A stretch of 14,461 nucleotides of DNA from Fusobacteriota bacterium (lineage in GTDB: Bacteria > Fusobacteriota > Fusobacteriia > Fusobacteriales > Fusobacteriaceae). The notes under the pieces were generated by a model. The model had not been told where the DNA came from. It saw only the letters and a list, made by a program, of their open reading frames with translations, and did not search any database. The stretch is from the NCBI GenBank assembly GCA_023389595.1, contig JAEWEF010000081.1:1-14461 (forward strand). Direction: 5' to 3'. Below, piece by piece: positions 5,854 to 14,196 of the stretch (positions are counted from its first letter, which is position 1; the number at the start of each line of letters is the position of its first letter). The position numbers and the translations under genes were made by a program.

Positions 5854-8412
5854 ATGAAAATGGTATTTGAGTTTAACGAAGGATCTAAAAATATGCTAAA
5901 TTTACTAGGTGGAAAGGGAGCAAATCTTTGTGAAATGACTAAAATGAAACTGCCTATTCCATATGGTATTATCATATCAACAGATGCATGTAGAAAGTAT
6001 TTCGAAGATAATTGTAATTTAGATAAAGAATTAGAAAATGAAATATTGAATAAATTATCTATAATAGAAAAAAAATCTAACAAACAATTTCAAGGAAAAA
6101 ACCCTCTATTAGTTTCTGTAAGATCTGGAGCTCCTATTTCTATGCCTGGTATGATGGACACAATATTAAATTTAGGATTTAATGACGAAGTCGCTAAAAA
6201 TTTAATAGAAATATTTGGAGATAAAGATTTTGTTTATAATTCTTACGCCAGATTTATACAGATGTTTTCTGAAATAGCTATGGGTATAGATAGAAAATAT
6301 TTTTCTAACATAGAATATAAAAATTATGAAGAATTAATTGATAAAAGCAAAAAAATATACCGAGAAAAAACAGGAGATGATTTTCCTGAAGATTTTAAAG
6401 AACAAATTTTAATAGCCGTTAATTCTATTTTCAATTCTTGGAATAACGAAAGAGCAATTCTTTATAGAAAATTAAATAATATAGACGATAATATGGGAAC
6501 AGCTGTTGTAATACAGGAAATGGTTTTTGGTAATTTTAACGAACTGTCTGGTACAGGGGTTTTATTTTCAAGAAATCCATCGAATGGTGAAAATGAAATT
6601 TTTGGAGAATATCTTATAAGAGCGCAAGGAGAAGATATAGTAGCAGGTATAAGAACACCAGAAAGTATTTCAACACTTAAAAATAAATTACCTAAAATTT
6701 ATGACGAATTAAATGATATAGCAAAAACACTAGAAAAATATAATAAAGATATGCAGGATATAGAGTTTACTATAGAAAATAATAAACTTTTCATTCTTCA
6801 AACTAGAAATGGAAAAAGATCAGCTAAGGCTGCTGTAAAAATTGCAGTTGATCTTGTTAGTGAAGGATTAATAACAAAAGAAGAAGCAATATCTAAAATA
6901 GATGCAAAATCTATTACTCAACTTATGAATGGTGATTTTGATAAAAAATATCTGGAAAATGCAATTCTATTAGGAAAAGGTGTGGCCGCTTCGTCAGGTG
7001 TTGCTGTTGGAAGAATAATGTTTGACGCTAAAAGAGTAAAAATAAGAGAAAAAACTATACTAGTTAGAGAGGAAACCTCTCCTGAAGATTTAAAAGGAAT
7101 GGCTCTTTCTCAAGGCATACTAACAACAAAAGGTGGAGCTACATCGCATGGAGCAGTCGTGGCTAGAGGTATGGGAAAATGTTGTGTAACTGGATGTATA
7201 GATATAAAAATAGATGAAGTAAAACGAGAGATGTATGCTGGAAATTATACGCTTAAAGAAGGAGACTTCATATCTATAAGTGGTTATACTGGAGAAATTT
7301 TTTTAGGAAAAATTCCAATGAGCGAAGCATCTAGAGATGAGAATTTAGAAAAAATTTTAGAATGGGCAAAAGAAATAAAAAGATTAGATGTGAGGATGAA
7401 TGCGGATACTCCTGAGGATGTTAGGCAAGGAAAAGCATTTGGTGCTAAAGGTATAGGACTTTGTAGAACTGAACATATGTTTTTTAAAGGAGATAAAATT
7501 TTTACAATAAGAGAAATTCTTATGAGTGAAAATGATACAGAAAAGGAAAAAGCTCTAAAAAATTTATACGATTTACAGACGAAGGATTTTTTTGAAATAT
7601 TCAAAGAATTGAATGGTGATATAGCTAACATAAGACTACTTGATCCTCCTATACATGAATTTCTCCCAAAAAATAAACAGGACATTGAAAAAATGTCTCA
7701 AATATTAAATGTTAGTATAGAAGAAATAGAAAAAAGAATATCTAAATTGAAAGATGCAAATCCTATGTTAGGACATAGAGGTTGCAGACTTGCTATTAGT
7801 TATCCAGATATATATAAAATACAAGGAAAGGCAATTATCGACGCAGCTATAAAAGCATATAACATAGGTATAAAAGTAGATCCTGAAATTATGATACCAT
7901 TTGTTATGGATGCAAAAGAGTTAGCTTACATAAGAAAAGAAATAGAAGAAGAAATTAAAAAATCACTATATGAAAATAAATGTGAAATTAAATATCAAAT
8001 AGGAACTATGATAGAAATTCCTAGAGCGTGTCTTCTTGCAGATGAAATAGCTAAATATGCCGACTTCTTCTCATTTGGTACCAACGATTTAACTCAAATG
8101 TCTATGGGGTTATCGAGAGACGACTCCGTAAAATTTTTAGAACATTATAGAGAAAAAGGAATTTGGGATACTGAACCATTTTATTCTATAGATAATAAAG
8201 CCGTAACAAGATTAGTAGAAATTGCTGTTAATCTTGGAAGGCAACAAAATAAAAATCTAGAGATAGGAATATGTGGAGAGCATGGTGGAGATCCTGATAG
8301 TATAGATTTTTTTGAAAAAGTCAGACTTGATTATATAAGTTGTTCTCCATTTAGAATTCCTGTAGCTATTTTATCGGCTGCACAAAGTGCAATAAAATAT
8401 AAAAATAATTAA
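5854..8412 (+). CDS. ppdK: Pyruvate, phosphate dikinase
   Basis: This 852-residue enzyme interconverts pyruvate + ATP + Pi with PEP + AMP + PPi in the cytoplasm. The N-terminal ATP-grasp domain carries LGGKGANLCEM and VRSGAPISMPGMMDTI and ends near residue 330. The swivelling domain has GGATSHGAVVARG with phospho-carrier His432. The C-terminal TIM barrel has GLCRTEHMFF, FGTNDLTQM and CGEHGGDP with catalytic Cys807. The His-Cys distance of 375 is almost that of the Clostridium symbiosum enzyme (455 and 831). Thr430, two residues before His432, is the position phosphorylated by PDRP in plant and bacterial PPDK. The ATG follows AAGGGGG five bases upstream; a second in-frame ATG at 5860 is an alternative. 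It is the middle gene of the ccpN operon, suggesting a PEP-forming role under CcpN control, though many anaerobes use PPDK in glycolysis. Confidence 0.97.
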   Translation: MKMVFEFNEGSKNMLNLLGGKGANLCEMTKMKLPIPYGIIISTDACRKYFEDNCNLDKELENEILNKLSIIEKKSNKQFQGKNPLLVSVRSGAPISMPGMMDTILNLGFNDEVAKNLIEIFGDKDFVYNSYARFIQMFSEIAMGIDRKYFSNIEYKNYEELIDKSKKIYREKTGDDFPEDFKEQILIAVNSIFNSWNNERAILYRKLNNIDDNMGTAVVIQEMVFGNFNELSGTGVLFSRNPSNGENEIFGEYLIRAQGEDIVAGIRTPESISTLKNKLPKIYDELNDIAKTLEKYNKDMQDIEFTIENNKLFILQTRNGKRSAKAAVKIAVDLVSEGLITKEEAISKIDAKSITQLMNGDFDKKYLENAILLGKGVAASSGVAVGRIMFDAKRVKIREKTILVREETSPEDLKGMALSQGILTTKGGATSHGAVVARGMGKCCVTGCIDIKIDEVKREMYAGNYTLKEGDFISISGYTGEIFLGKIPMSEASRDENLEKILEWAKEIKRLDVRMNADTPEDVRQGKAFGAKGIGLCRTEHMFFKGDKIFTIREILMSENDTEKEKALKNLYDLQTKDFFEIFKELNGDIANIRLLDPPIHEFLPKNKQDIEKMSQILNVSIEEIEKRISKLKDANPMLGHRGCRLAISYPDIYKIQGKAIIDAAIKAYNIGIKVDPEIMIPFVMDAKELAYIRKEIEEEIKKSLYENKCEIKYQIGTMIEIPRACLLADEIAKYADFFSFGTNDLTQMSMGLSRDDSVKFLEHYREKGIWDTEPFYSIDNKAVTRLVEIAVNLGRQQNKNLEIGICGEHGGDPDSIDFFEKVRLDYISCSPFRIPVAILSAAQSAIKYKNN

Positions 8413-8423
8413 TGGGGGTCTTG

Positions 8424-10358
8424 ATGTCATTAAAATATTTACAGCTTCTATCTAAAACTTATAGAAATATAGCTGAAACTTCAACTGAAATAATTAATTT
8501 ACAAGCAATAATGAATTTACCAAAGGGAACAGAATATTTTATAACTGATGTTCATGGTGAATATGAAGCATTCAACCACGTTTTAAGAAATGGTTCTGGT
8601 ACAGTACGAAGAAAAATAGAAGAAGTTTTTGGAGACAGTCTGACTGAAAATGAAAAAAAAGAGTTAGCAACATTGATATATTACCCCAAGGAAAGAGTAG
8701 AAATTATGGAAGAGGAAAATAATAATATTGATCGTTGGATGTCGTTAATGATGTATAGACTTATAGAAGTTTGCAAACACGTTTCTTCTAAATATACAAG
8801 ATCTAAAGTAAGAAAATCAATGACTAAAGATTTTGAATATATATTGCAAGAATTAATTTACGAACAAAAATCAGATAAAAATAAGGCTGAATATTTTTCT
8901 TCCATAATAGATAGTATACTTTATATACAAAGAGGAAAAGAATTTATAATTGCAATATCTAATTTAATTCAAAGATTAAATATAGATCATCTTCACATAG
9001 TTGGTGATATATATGACAGAGGTCCAAGTCCTCATTTAATTATGGATTTACTTGAAAAACATCACAATGTTGATATACAATGGGGTAATCATGATATTTT
9101 GTGGATGGGGGCAGCAATAGGTAATAAAGCTTGTATTTGTAATGTTATAAGAATATGTAGCAGATATAGTAATAATGATATTTTAGAGGAGGCTTATGGA
9201 ATAAATTTATTACCTCTAGCTACATATGCAATTAAATACTATTCAAATGATAATTGTAAAAAATTTAGACCTAAAGAAGGATTAGATAGCGATTTAGTTG
9301 CACAAATACATAAAGCTATAACCATTCTTCAATTTAAAGTAGAAGGTATATATGCAAAACGTAATCCTGAATACGAATTAGAAGATAGAGATTTTCTTTC
9401 AAAAATAAATTATGATAATTACACAGTTGAGATAAATGGTGAAATTTTTGAATTAAATGATAAAAATTTTCCAACTGTCGATCCAAATGATCCTTTAAAA
9501 TTAACTGATGAGGAAGCTGAATTGCTTGACAAATTAAAAGCTTCTTTTATGAGTAGCGAAAAATTGCAAAGACATATAAACATTTTATTCACTAAGGGTT
9601 CGCTATATCTTAAATATAATTCAAACTTATTGTATCACGCTTGTATACCAATTGAAGATGATTTGAGTTTTACAAAAATGAAGATTGATAATGAAATTGT
9701 TAGCGGGAAAAAATATTTAGATAAAATAGACCAAGTCGTTAGAAATGCACATTTTAATAGAGTGGAAAATGAAAAAAATAAGAAAAAATTAGATTTTTTA
9801 TGGTATCTATGGTGCGGAAAAAACTCTCCGTTATTTGGTAAGGATGCGATGAAAACTTTTGAACGATATTTTATAGACGACAAAAAAACTCATAAAGAAA
9901 AAAAGAATCCTTATTATAAACAATTAGATAACAATGATTTTTGTGATAAAATTTTAAAAGAATTTGAACTTAATCCAAATATATCTCATATAATAAATGG
10001 CCATGTTCCTGTTAAAGTTAAAGATGGAGAATCTCCAATAAGATGTAACGGTAAATTATTAATAATAGACGGAGGATTTTCTAGAGCTTATCAAGATACA
10101 ACAGGTATTGCAGGATATACTTTAACTTATAATTCTCACGGAATTAAATTATCTTCACATAAAACTTTTACTTCTAGAGAAGATGCGATTAAAAATGGTA
10201 CTGATATTGTTTCATCTCATATAGTTGTAACAAGAAAAGAAAAAAGATTAAGAGTTAAAGATACAGACATAGGTAAAAATATACAAGAACAAATAAATGA
10301 ACTTAAAAAATTGCTTAATGCTTACAGGAATGGAATTATAAAAGAATCACACATATGA
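8424..10358 (+). CDS. fbp: Fructose-1,6-bisphosphatase, class III
   Basis: This is a 644-residue class III (Firmicutes-type) FBPase. It hydrolyses fructose-1,6-bisphosphate to fructose-6-phosphate, the committed gluconeogenic step. It has the calcineurin-like metallophosphatase motifs DVHGEY (Asp42, His44), GDIYDRGP (Asp195), GNHD (222-224), NGHVPVK (His527) and DGGFSRAYQ. It aligns by eye along its length with B. subtilis Fbp (about 670 residues), including IINLQAIMNLPKGTE and FERYFI..KETHKEKKNPYY-like stretches. The frame opens with an ATG at 8412 overlapping the ppdK stop, but GGGGGT (8414-8419) lies between it and the ATG at 8424, which is the better start. The 11-base gap from ppdK implies co-transcription and probably coupled translation. 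Confidence 0.96.
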   Translation: MSLKYLQLLSKTYRNIAETSTEIINLQAIMNLPKGTEYFITDVHGEYEAFNHVLRNGSGTVRRKIEEVFGDSLTENEKKELATLIYYPKERVEIMEEENNNIDRWMSLMMYRLIEVCKHVSSKYTRSKVRKSMTKDFEYILQELIYEQKSDKNKAEYFSSIIDSILYIQRGKEFIIAISNLIQRLNIDHLHIVGDIYDRGPSPHLIMDLLEKHHNVDIQWGNHDILWMGAAIGNKACICNVIRICSRYSNNDILEEAYGINLLPLATYAIKYYSNDNCKKFRPKEGLDSDLVAQIHKAITILQFKVEGIYAKRNPEYELEDRDFLSKINYDNYTVEINGEIFELNDKNFPTVDPNDPLKLTDEEAELLDKLKASFMSSEKLQRHINILFTKGSLYLKYNSNLLYHACIPIEDDLSFTKMKIDNEIVSGKKYLDKIDQVVRNAHFNRVENEKNKKKLDFLWYLWCGKNSPLFGKDAMKTFERYFIDDKKTHKEKKNPYYKQLDNNDFCDKILKEFELNPNISHIINGHVPVKVKDGESPIRCNGKLLIIDGGFSRAYQDTTGIAGYTLTYNSHGIKLSSHKTFTSREDAIKNGTDIVSSHIVVTRKEKRLRVKDTDIGKNIQEQINELKKLLNAYRNGIIKESHI

Positions 10359-10359
10359 A

Positions 10360-10386
10360 AAAACAGAGTCTTAAAGACTCTGTTTT
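10360..10386. terminator. Bidirectional terminator between fbp and hpf
   Basis: An 11-base-pair stem (10360-10370 with 10376-10386; core ACAGAGTC/GACTCTGT) closes a five-base loop. It is flanked by A on the left and T on the right, so it can end transcription from both sides. It begins two bases after the fbp stop and ends nine before the hpf stop. Confidence 0.92.
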
Positions 10387-10394
10387 AATTTTAA

Positions 10395-10928
10395 TTATTC
10401 ATCTATATAACCATAATCTCCATCTTTTCTCTTATAAACTACAGCTATTTTACCAGTAGCTTCGTTCTTAAAAACAATAAATAATTTATTAAGAGACTCT
10501 AGTTGAAGTATAGCTTCAGAAACTTCCATAGGTTTTTGTGGTGCAAAAACTTTAATAAGTTTCTTTTCTTCTGGATCTGATCCACCTTCATAAAGATGGT
10601 ATGTAGGTTTTTCTTTATTATTATATCCTGTTGTTTTGTCTTTATATTTTTTTATTTGTACTTCAATCGAATCAACAGCCTTATCAATTGCATAATATAA
10701 ATCGTCTTCACTAGCTTTAGATTTTATAGTTTTTCCTGATAAATAAACTAAGATTTCTGCAACATGTACACGACCAGTTTTCATTTTAGCTGCGGACAAT
10801 GTAACATCAACTTTTAAGATATTATCACTAAATTTATAAATTTTAGATATCTTCTCAGAAGTATAACTCTTTATAGAATCTGTCAGCTCCATTTGTCTTC
10901 CATGAATAAATAAATTTGATAATGTCAT
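10395..10928 (-). CDS. hpf: Ribosome hibernation promoting factor, long form
   Basis: This 177-residue protein is long HPF, which pairs 70S ribosomes into inactive 100S dimers in stationary phase or stress. The N-terminal HPF/RaiA domain (about 1-100) contains the opening LFIHGRQMELTDSIKSY and the SEDDLYYAIDKAVDSIEVQIKKYK helix. A charged linker follows. The C-terminal dimerisation domain (about 122-175) contains KPMEVSEAILQLESLNKLFIVFKNEATGKI-like sequence and ends VVYKRKDGDYGYID. Length is typical of long HPF. The ATG at 10928 has AGGA about 11 bases upstream, slightly distant. The gene is monocistronic and convergent with fbp, and its upstream region has a good promoter and two dyads. Confidence 0.95.
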   Translation of the reverse strand: MTLSNLFIHGRQMELTDSIKSYTSEKISKIYKFSDNILKVDVTLSAAKMKTGRVHVAEILVYLSGKTIKSKASEDDLYYAIDKAVDSIEVQIKKYKDKTTGYNNKEKPTYHLYEGGSDPEEKKLIKVFAPQKPMEVSEAILQLESLNKLFIVFKNEATGKIAVVYKRKDGDYGYIDE

Positions 10929-10956
10929 AAAAGATCACATCCTTTATTTCTTTTTT

Positions 10957-10972
10957 ATATAGAAATCTATAT
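10957..10972. promoter_or_regulatory. Perfect dyad at the hpf transcription start
   Basis: ATATAGA, two bases, TCTATAT: seven-base arms at 10957-10963 and 10966-10972, covering the predicted start near 10970. The two-base centre is too small for an RNA hairpin loop without opening pairs, so a DNA operator is more likely. The regulator is unknown. Confidence 0.4.
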
Positions 10973-10976
10973 TTTA

Positions 10977-11005
10977 ATTATAACATTTTTATTTTACATA
11001 GTCTA
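10977..11005 (-). promoter_or_regulatory. Promoter of hpf
   Basis: On the minus strand -35 TAGACT (11005-11000, four of six), a 17-base spacer, and a perfect -10 TATAAT (10982-10977) preceded by TGT, which gives an extended -10. The weak -35 with a dyad directly upstream (11012-11035) fits an activated promoter. Confidence 0.7.
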
Positions 11006-11011
11006 TTAAAA

Positions 11012-11035
11012 TTTAGTACTCCACTAAATACTAAA
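11012..11035. promoter_or_regulatory. Inverted repeat upstream of the hpf -35
   Basis: TTTAGTA (11012-11018), ten bases, TACTAAA (11029-11035). An extra ACTAAA at 11023-11028 gives a direct repeat with the right arm. The element lies at about -43 to -66 of the hpf promoter. No regulator is recognised. Confidence 0.4.
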
Positions 11036-11057
11036 ATATAAATAATTAAATACAAAC

Positions 11058-11083
11058 AAAAGATATTTTAAAATCTATCTTTT
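11058..11083 (-). terminator. Second AT-only hairpin downstream of etfA
   Basis: AAAAGATA (11058-11065) and TATCTTTT (11076-11083) form an eight-base-pair stem around a ten-base loop. It lies just beyond the main terminator of the etf operon and could be a backup. Its stem has little GC, so this is weak. Confidence 0.3.
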
Positions 11084-11087
11084 ATCA

Positions 11088-11121
11088 AAAAAAGATACAA
11101 GAAAACTCTTGTATCTTTTTT
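11088..11121 (-). terminator. Terminator of the acd-etfB-etfA operon
   Basis: A 15-base-pair stem (11088-11102 with 11107-11121; core GATACAAGA/TCTTGTATC) with a four-base loop. On the minus strand the stem ends in a run of T. It starts 22 bases after the etfA stop. Confidence 0.9.
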
Positions 11122-11143
11122 ATTATCACTGAATATTTTTAAA

Positions 11144-12151
11144 TTATTTAGTTGCTTTATACTTTCTTATTTCTTCTGTTAAAATAGGAAGTATTTTATG
11201 TAAATCTCCAACTATTCCTAAATCAGCTACTGAGAATATAGGAGCAAATCTGTCTTTATTAATTGCTATAATAAATTCAGATTCTTCCATCCCAGCAACG
11301 TGTTGAATAGCTCCTGAAATTCCACATGCAAAATAAACTTCAGGTCTTACTGTTTTACCAGTTTGACCAACTTGTCTATCGTGTGGCATATTTCCTGCAT
11401 CAACTTGTGCTCTTGAAGATGAAACTACTCCACCAATTTCAGCTGCTAATTCTTCTAGTAATTCGAAGTTAGCTTTCGCTCCAACTCCTCTTCCTCCAGA
11501 AACAAGAATTTTAGCTTCTGATATATCAACTTTTTGTCCTTCTTCTTTTACTACTTCAACAATTTTAACTTTTAATTTAGATTTATCTATATTGAATGGG
11601 AATTCTACAACTTCTCCAGTTCTTGATTCATCCTTAGCTAATTTTTTCATAACACCAGGTCTAACAGTAGACATTTGTGGTCTATGATTTGGGCTAACTA
11701 TTGTAGCCATTAAGTTTCCACCAAAAGCTGGTCTTGTCATCCATAATTGTTTATCTTCAGATATTTCTAATTTTGTACAGTCAGCCGTAAGTCCTGTAGC
11801 TAATCTAGAAGATACTCTTGGAGCTAAATCTCTTCCTAATGTAGTAGCTCCAAAAAGAACAACTTCAGGTTTTTCTGCAGAAACAACTGCATTTAAGACT
11901 TGAGTATATGCTTCTGTATCATATAATTTTAATTCTTCTTTATCTACAACTAAAACTTTGTCTGCACCATAAGCAATTAATTCTTTTGCAAGATCTTTTA
12001 TATTGTGTCCTAAGATAACAGCTGTAACTCTACCATCTAAATCTTCAGCTAGTTCTCTAGCTTTTCCTATTAATTCTAATCCAACATTTTGAAGAACTCC
12101 GTCTCTTTGTTCAGCAAAGACAAGAATTCCTTTATAATCAGTTAAATTCAT
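11144..12151 (-). CDS. etfA: Electron transfer flavoprotein, alpha subunit
   Basis: This is a 335-residue alpha subunit of the heterodimeric ETF. The N-terminal Rossmann-like domain starts at YKGILVFAEQ. The C-terminal FAD-binding domain has SGGRGVG, VGQTGKTVRPEVYFACGISGAIQHVAG, and NKDRFAPIFSVADLGIVGD. Length is typical of bacterial EtfA. The frame opens at an ATG at 12157, but AGGAG at 12165-12161 is only three bases from it and nine from the in-frame ATG at 12151, so I favour 12151. It follows etfB by about 19 bases and ends the acd-etfB-etfA operon. With EtfB it passes electrons to or from the acyl-CoA dehydrogenase. Confidence 0.96.
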   Translation of the reverse strand: MNLTDYKGILVFAEQRDGVLQNVGLELIGKARELAEDLDGRVTAVILGHNIKDLAKELIAYGADKVLVVDKEELKLYDTEAYTQVLNAVVSAEKPEVVLFGATTLGRDLAPRVSSRLATGLTADCTKLEISEDKQLWMTRPAFGGNLMATIVSPNHRPQMSTVRPGVMKKLAKDESRTGEVVEFPFNIDKSKLKVKIVEVVKEEGQKVDISEAKILVSGGRGVGAKANFELLEELAAEIGGVVSSSRAQVDAGNMPHDRQVGQTGKTVRPEVYFACGISGAIQHVAGMEESEFIIAINKDRFAPIFSVADLGIVGDLHKILPILTEEIRKYKATK

Positions 12152-12170
12152 ATTCATTATCTCCTTTATA

Positions 12171-12956
12171 TTAGATTATAAATTTTTCTTTCAATTTTTC
12201 TAATATTATTTTAGCAGCTTCTTTAGGTTCTACTTCATGAAGAACCCCAGGTTCTTTAGCACCTTTAGTGAAAGATTTTTTTACTTTTGTAGGTGATCCA
12301 GTTAAACCTATTACAGCGTCATCAACGTCAATGTCATCCTTTGTCCAAACTTCAACTTCTTTATCAAAAGTTTCAACTATACCTTTTACTCTCATGTATC
12401 TTGGAGAATTAGCTTCAGCTAATACAGTTACTAAAGCAGGTAAAGCAACTTCTAATAAATAGTATCCATCTTCAGTAGATCTTTTAATAGTAAGTGTTTT
12501 TGAAACATCACTATAATTCATTTCTTTAACATAAGATACTTGTGGCAATCCTAAATGTTCAGCTATTTGAGGCCCAACTTGAGCAGTATCTCCGTCTATA
12601 GCTTGTCTTCCAGCAATTACTAAATCATAATCTAATTTTCTAAGAGCAGCAGCTATAGTATTAGAAGTAGCTAGAGTATCAGCTCCTCCAAATCTTCTAT
12701 CTGTAACTAATATAGCTCTGTCTGCCCCCATAGCGAAAGCTTCTCTTAATATAGCTTCAGCTTGAGGAGGTCCCATTGTTATAACAGTAACATGTGCCCC
12801 ATATTTATCTTTTAATTTTAACGCTTCTTCTAATCCACCTTTATCATCTGGGTTCATTATACTAGGAACTCCGTCTCTAATAAGCGTCCCTTTTACTGGA
12901 TCTAATTTAATCTCAGTTGTATCTGGAACTTGCTTTATACAAACTACTATATTCAT
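12171..12956 (-). CDS. etfB: Electron transfer flavoprotein, beta subunit
   Basis: This is a 261-residue beta subunit of ETF. It starts MNIVVCIKQVPDTTEIKLDP, with NPDDKGGLEEAL (from residue 35) and the nucleotide-binding AGRQAIDGDTAQVGPQ (115-130). In Bcd-associated ETFs of butyrate-forming anaerobes this subunit binds a second FAD that bifurcates electrons from NADH; in ordinary ETFs the site holds AMP. The operon arrangement with an acyl-CoA dehydrogenase favours the bifurcating kind, but the sequence alone does not let me prove it. The ATG at 12956 has GGAGG upstream, and the gene begins 26 bases after the acd stop. Confidence 0.96.
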   Translation of the reverse strand: MNIVVCIKQVPDTTEIKLDPVKGTLIRDGVPSIMNPDDKGGLEEALKLKDKYGAHVTVITMGPPQAEAILREAFAMGADRAILVTDRRFGGADTLATSNTIAAALRKLDYDLVIAGRQAIDGDTAQVGPQIAEHLGLPQVSYVKEMNYSDVSKTLTIKRSTEDGYYLLEVALPALVTVLAEANSPRYMRVKGIVETFDKEVEVWTKDDIDVDDAVIGLTGSPTKVKKSFTKGAKEPGVLHEVEPKEAAKIILEKLKEKFII

Positions 12957-12982
12957 CTTTTATCCTCCAACTTTTAAATTAA

Positions 12983-14128
12983 TTATTTTAATAGATTTCC
13001 TGATATAACCATTCTTTGAACTTCAGAAGTTCCTTCATAGATTTCAGTTATTTTAGCATCTCTCATCATTCTTTCAACTGGATATTCTCTTGTATATCCA
13101 TATCCACCGAAGAATTGTACTGCTTTAGTAGTAACTTCCATAGCAGTTTCTGCTGCAAATAATTTTGCTCTAGCAGCATCAACAGAAAATGGTATTCCAT
13201 TTGTTTCTTTCCACGCAGCTTTATAAACTAAAAGTCTTGCCGCTTCTACTTTAACATCTAAATTAGCAAGTTGGAATTGAGTATTTTGGAAAGCTCCAAT
13301 TGCTCTTCCAAATTGTTTTCTTTCTTTTACATATTTAACAGTTTCATCTAAAGCTCCTTGAGCTAATCCAAGAGCTTGAGAAGCTATTCCAATTCTTCCT
13401 CCGTCAAGAGTCATCATTGCAATTTTAAATCCTTTTCCTTTTTCTCCAAGTAGGTTTTCTTTAGGAATTCTTGCATTTTCAAAAATTAATTCGCATGTAG
13501 CTGATCCCTTAATTCCTAATTTTTTTTCTTTTTTACCAATTGAGAATCCAGGTGTTCCAGCTTCTATTATAAATGATGATATTCCCTTTAGACCTTTTGA
13601 TTTATCTGTCATAGCGAATATAACGTATACATTAGCATATCCAGCATTAGTAATAAATATTTTTGATCCATTTATAACCCATTCATTAGTAGCTTCATCA
13701 AATACAGCTGTAGTTTGTTGTCCTGCTGCATCTGTTCCAGCATTTGGTTCAGTAAGTCCAAAAGCACCTATCCATTCACCACTAGCTAGTTTTGGAACAT
13801 ATTTTTGTTTTTGTGCTTCAGTTCCAAATTTTAATATAGGCCAAGTTCCTAATGAAGTATGTGCTGATACAACAACTCCTGTAGTACCACAAGCTTTTGA
13901 TAATTCTTCAACAGCCATAGCGTACATTAAGTAATCTCCACCAGCTCCACCATATTCTTTAGGAATAGGTATCCCCATTATTCCAATTTCAGCCATTTTT
14001 TTGACTGTTTCTACAGGAAATCTTTCTTCTTCATCAATTTCCTCAGCAATAGGTTTTACTTCTTTTTCTACAAATTCTCTAATCATTTGTCTAAAAAGCT
14101 CATGTTGTTTAGGTACGTTAAATTCCAT
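12983..14128 (-). CDS. bcd: Acyl-CoA dehydrogenase, probably butyryl-CoA dehydrogenase
   Basis: This 381-residue flavoenzyme is the standard length for short-chain acyl-CoA dehydrogenases. FAD- and substrate-binding motifs include FGLTEPNAGTDA (125-134 for the core) and QFFGGYGYTREYPVERMMRD. The catalytic base is Glu365 in EIYEGTSEVQRMVI, the position used by short- and medium-chain enzymes. AGGAGG lies five bases before the ATG at 14128. Being first in an operon with etfB and etfA suggests Bcd, which reduces crotonyl-CoA to butyryl-CoA with NADH and drives ferredoxin reduction through ETF. Crotonase and 3-hydroxybutyryl-CoA dehydrogenase genes, which often accompany it in clostridia, are not here. 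Another short acyl-CoA substrate is possible. Confidence 0.9.
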   Translation of the reverse strand: MEFNVPKQHELFRQMIREFVEKEVKPIAEEIDEEERFPVETVKKMAEIGIMGIPIPKEYGGAGGDYLMYAMAVEELSKACGTTGVVVSAHTSLGTWPILKFGTEAQKQKYVPKLASGEWIGAFGLTEPNAGTDAAGQQTTAVFDEATNEWVINGSKIFITNAGYANVYVIFAMTDKSKGLKGISSFIIEAGTPGFSIGKKEKKLGIKGSATCELIFENARIPKENLLGEKGKGFKIAMMTLDGGRIGIASQALGLAQGALDETVKYVKERKQFGRAIGAFQNTQFQLANLDVKVEAARLLVYKAAWKETNGIPFSVDAARAKLFAAETAMEVTTKAVQFFGGYGYTREYPVERMMRDAKITEIYEGTSEVQRMVISGNLLK

Positions 14129-14196
14129 TTTTTCCTCCTCTACATGGATTATATTTCTTTTTAATATATTAAAAAAACTTATAAACTTGCTTATCT

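Noticed and set aside
5727..6083. Minus-strand open frame over the ccpN-ppdK junction
   Set aside because: Antisense to two well-supported genes, with no ribosome binding site or family resemblance.
7284..7685. Minus-strand open frame inside ppdK
   Set aside because: Antisense shadow of the conserved ppdK C-terminal region.
9635..9883. Minus-strand open frame inside fbp
   Set aside because: Antisense shadow of fbp with low-complexity composition.
12268..12462. Plus-strand open frame inside etfB
   Set aside because: Antisense shadow of etfB.
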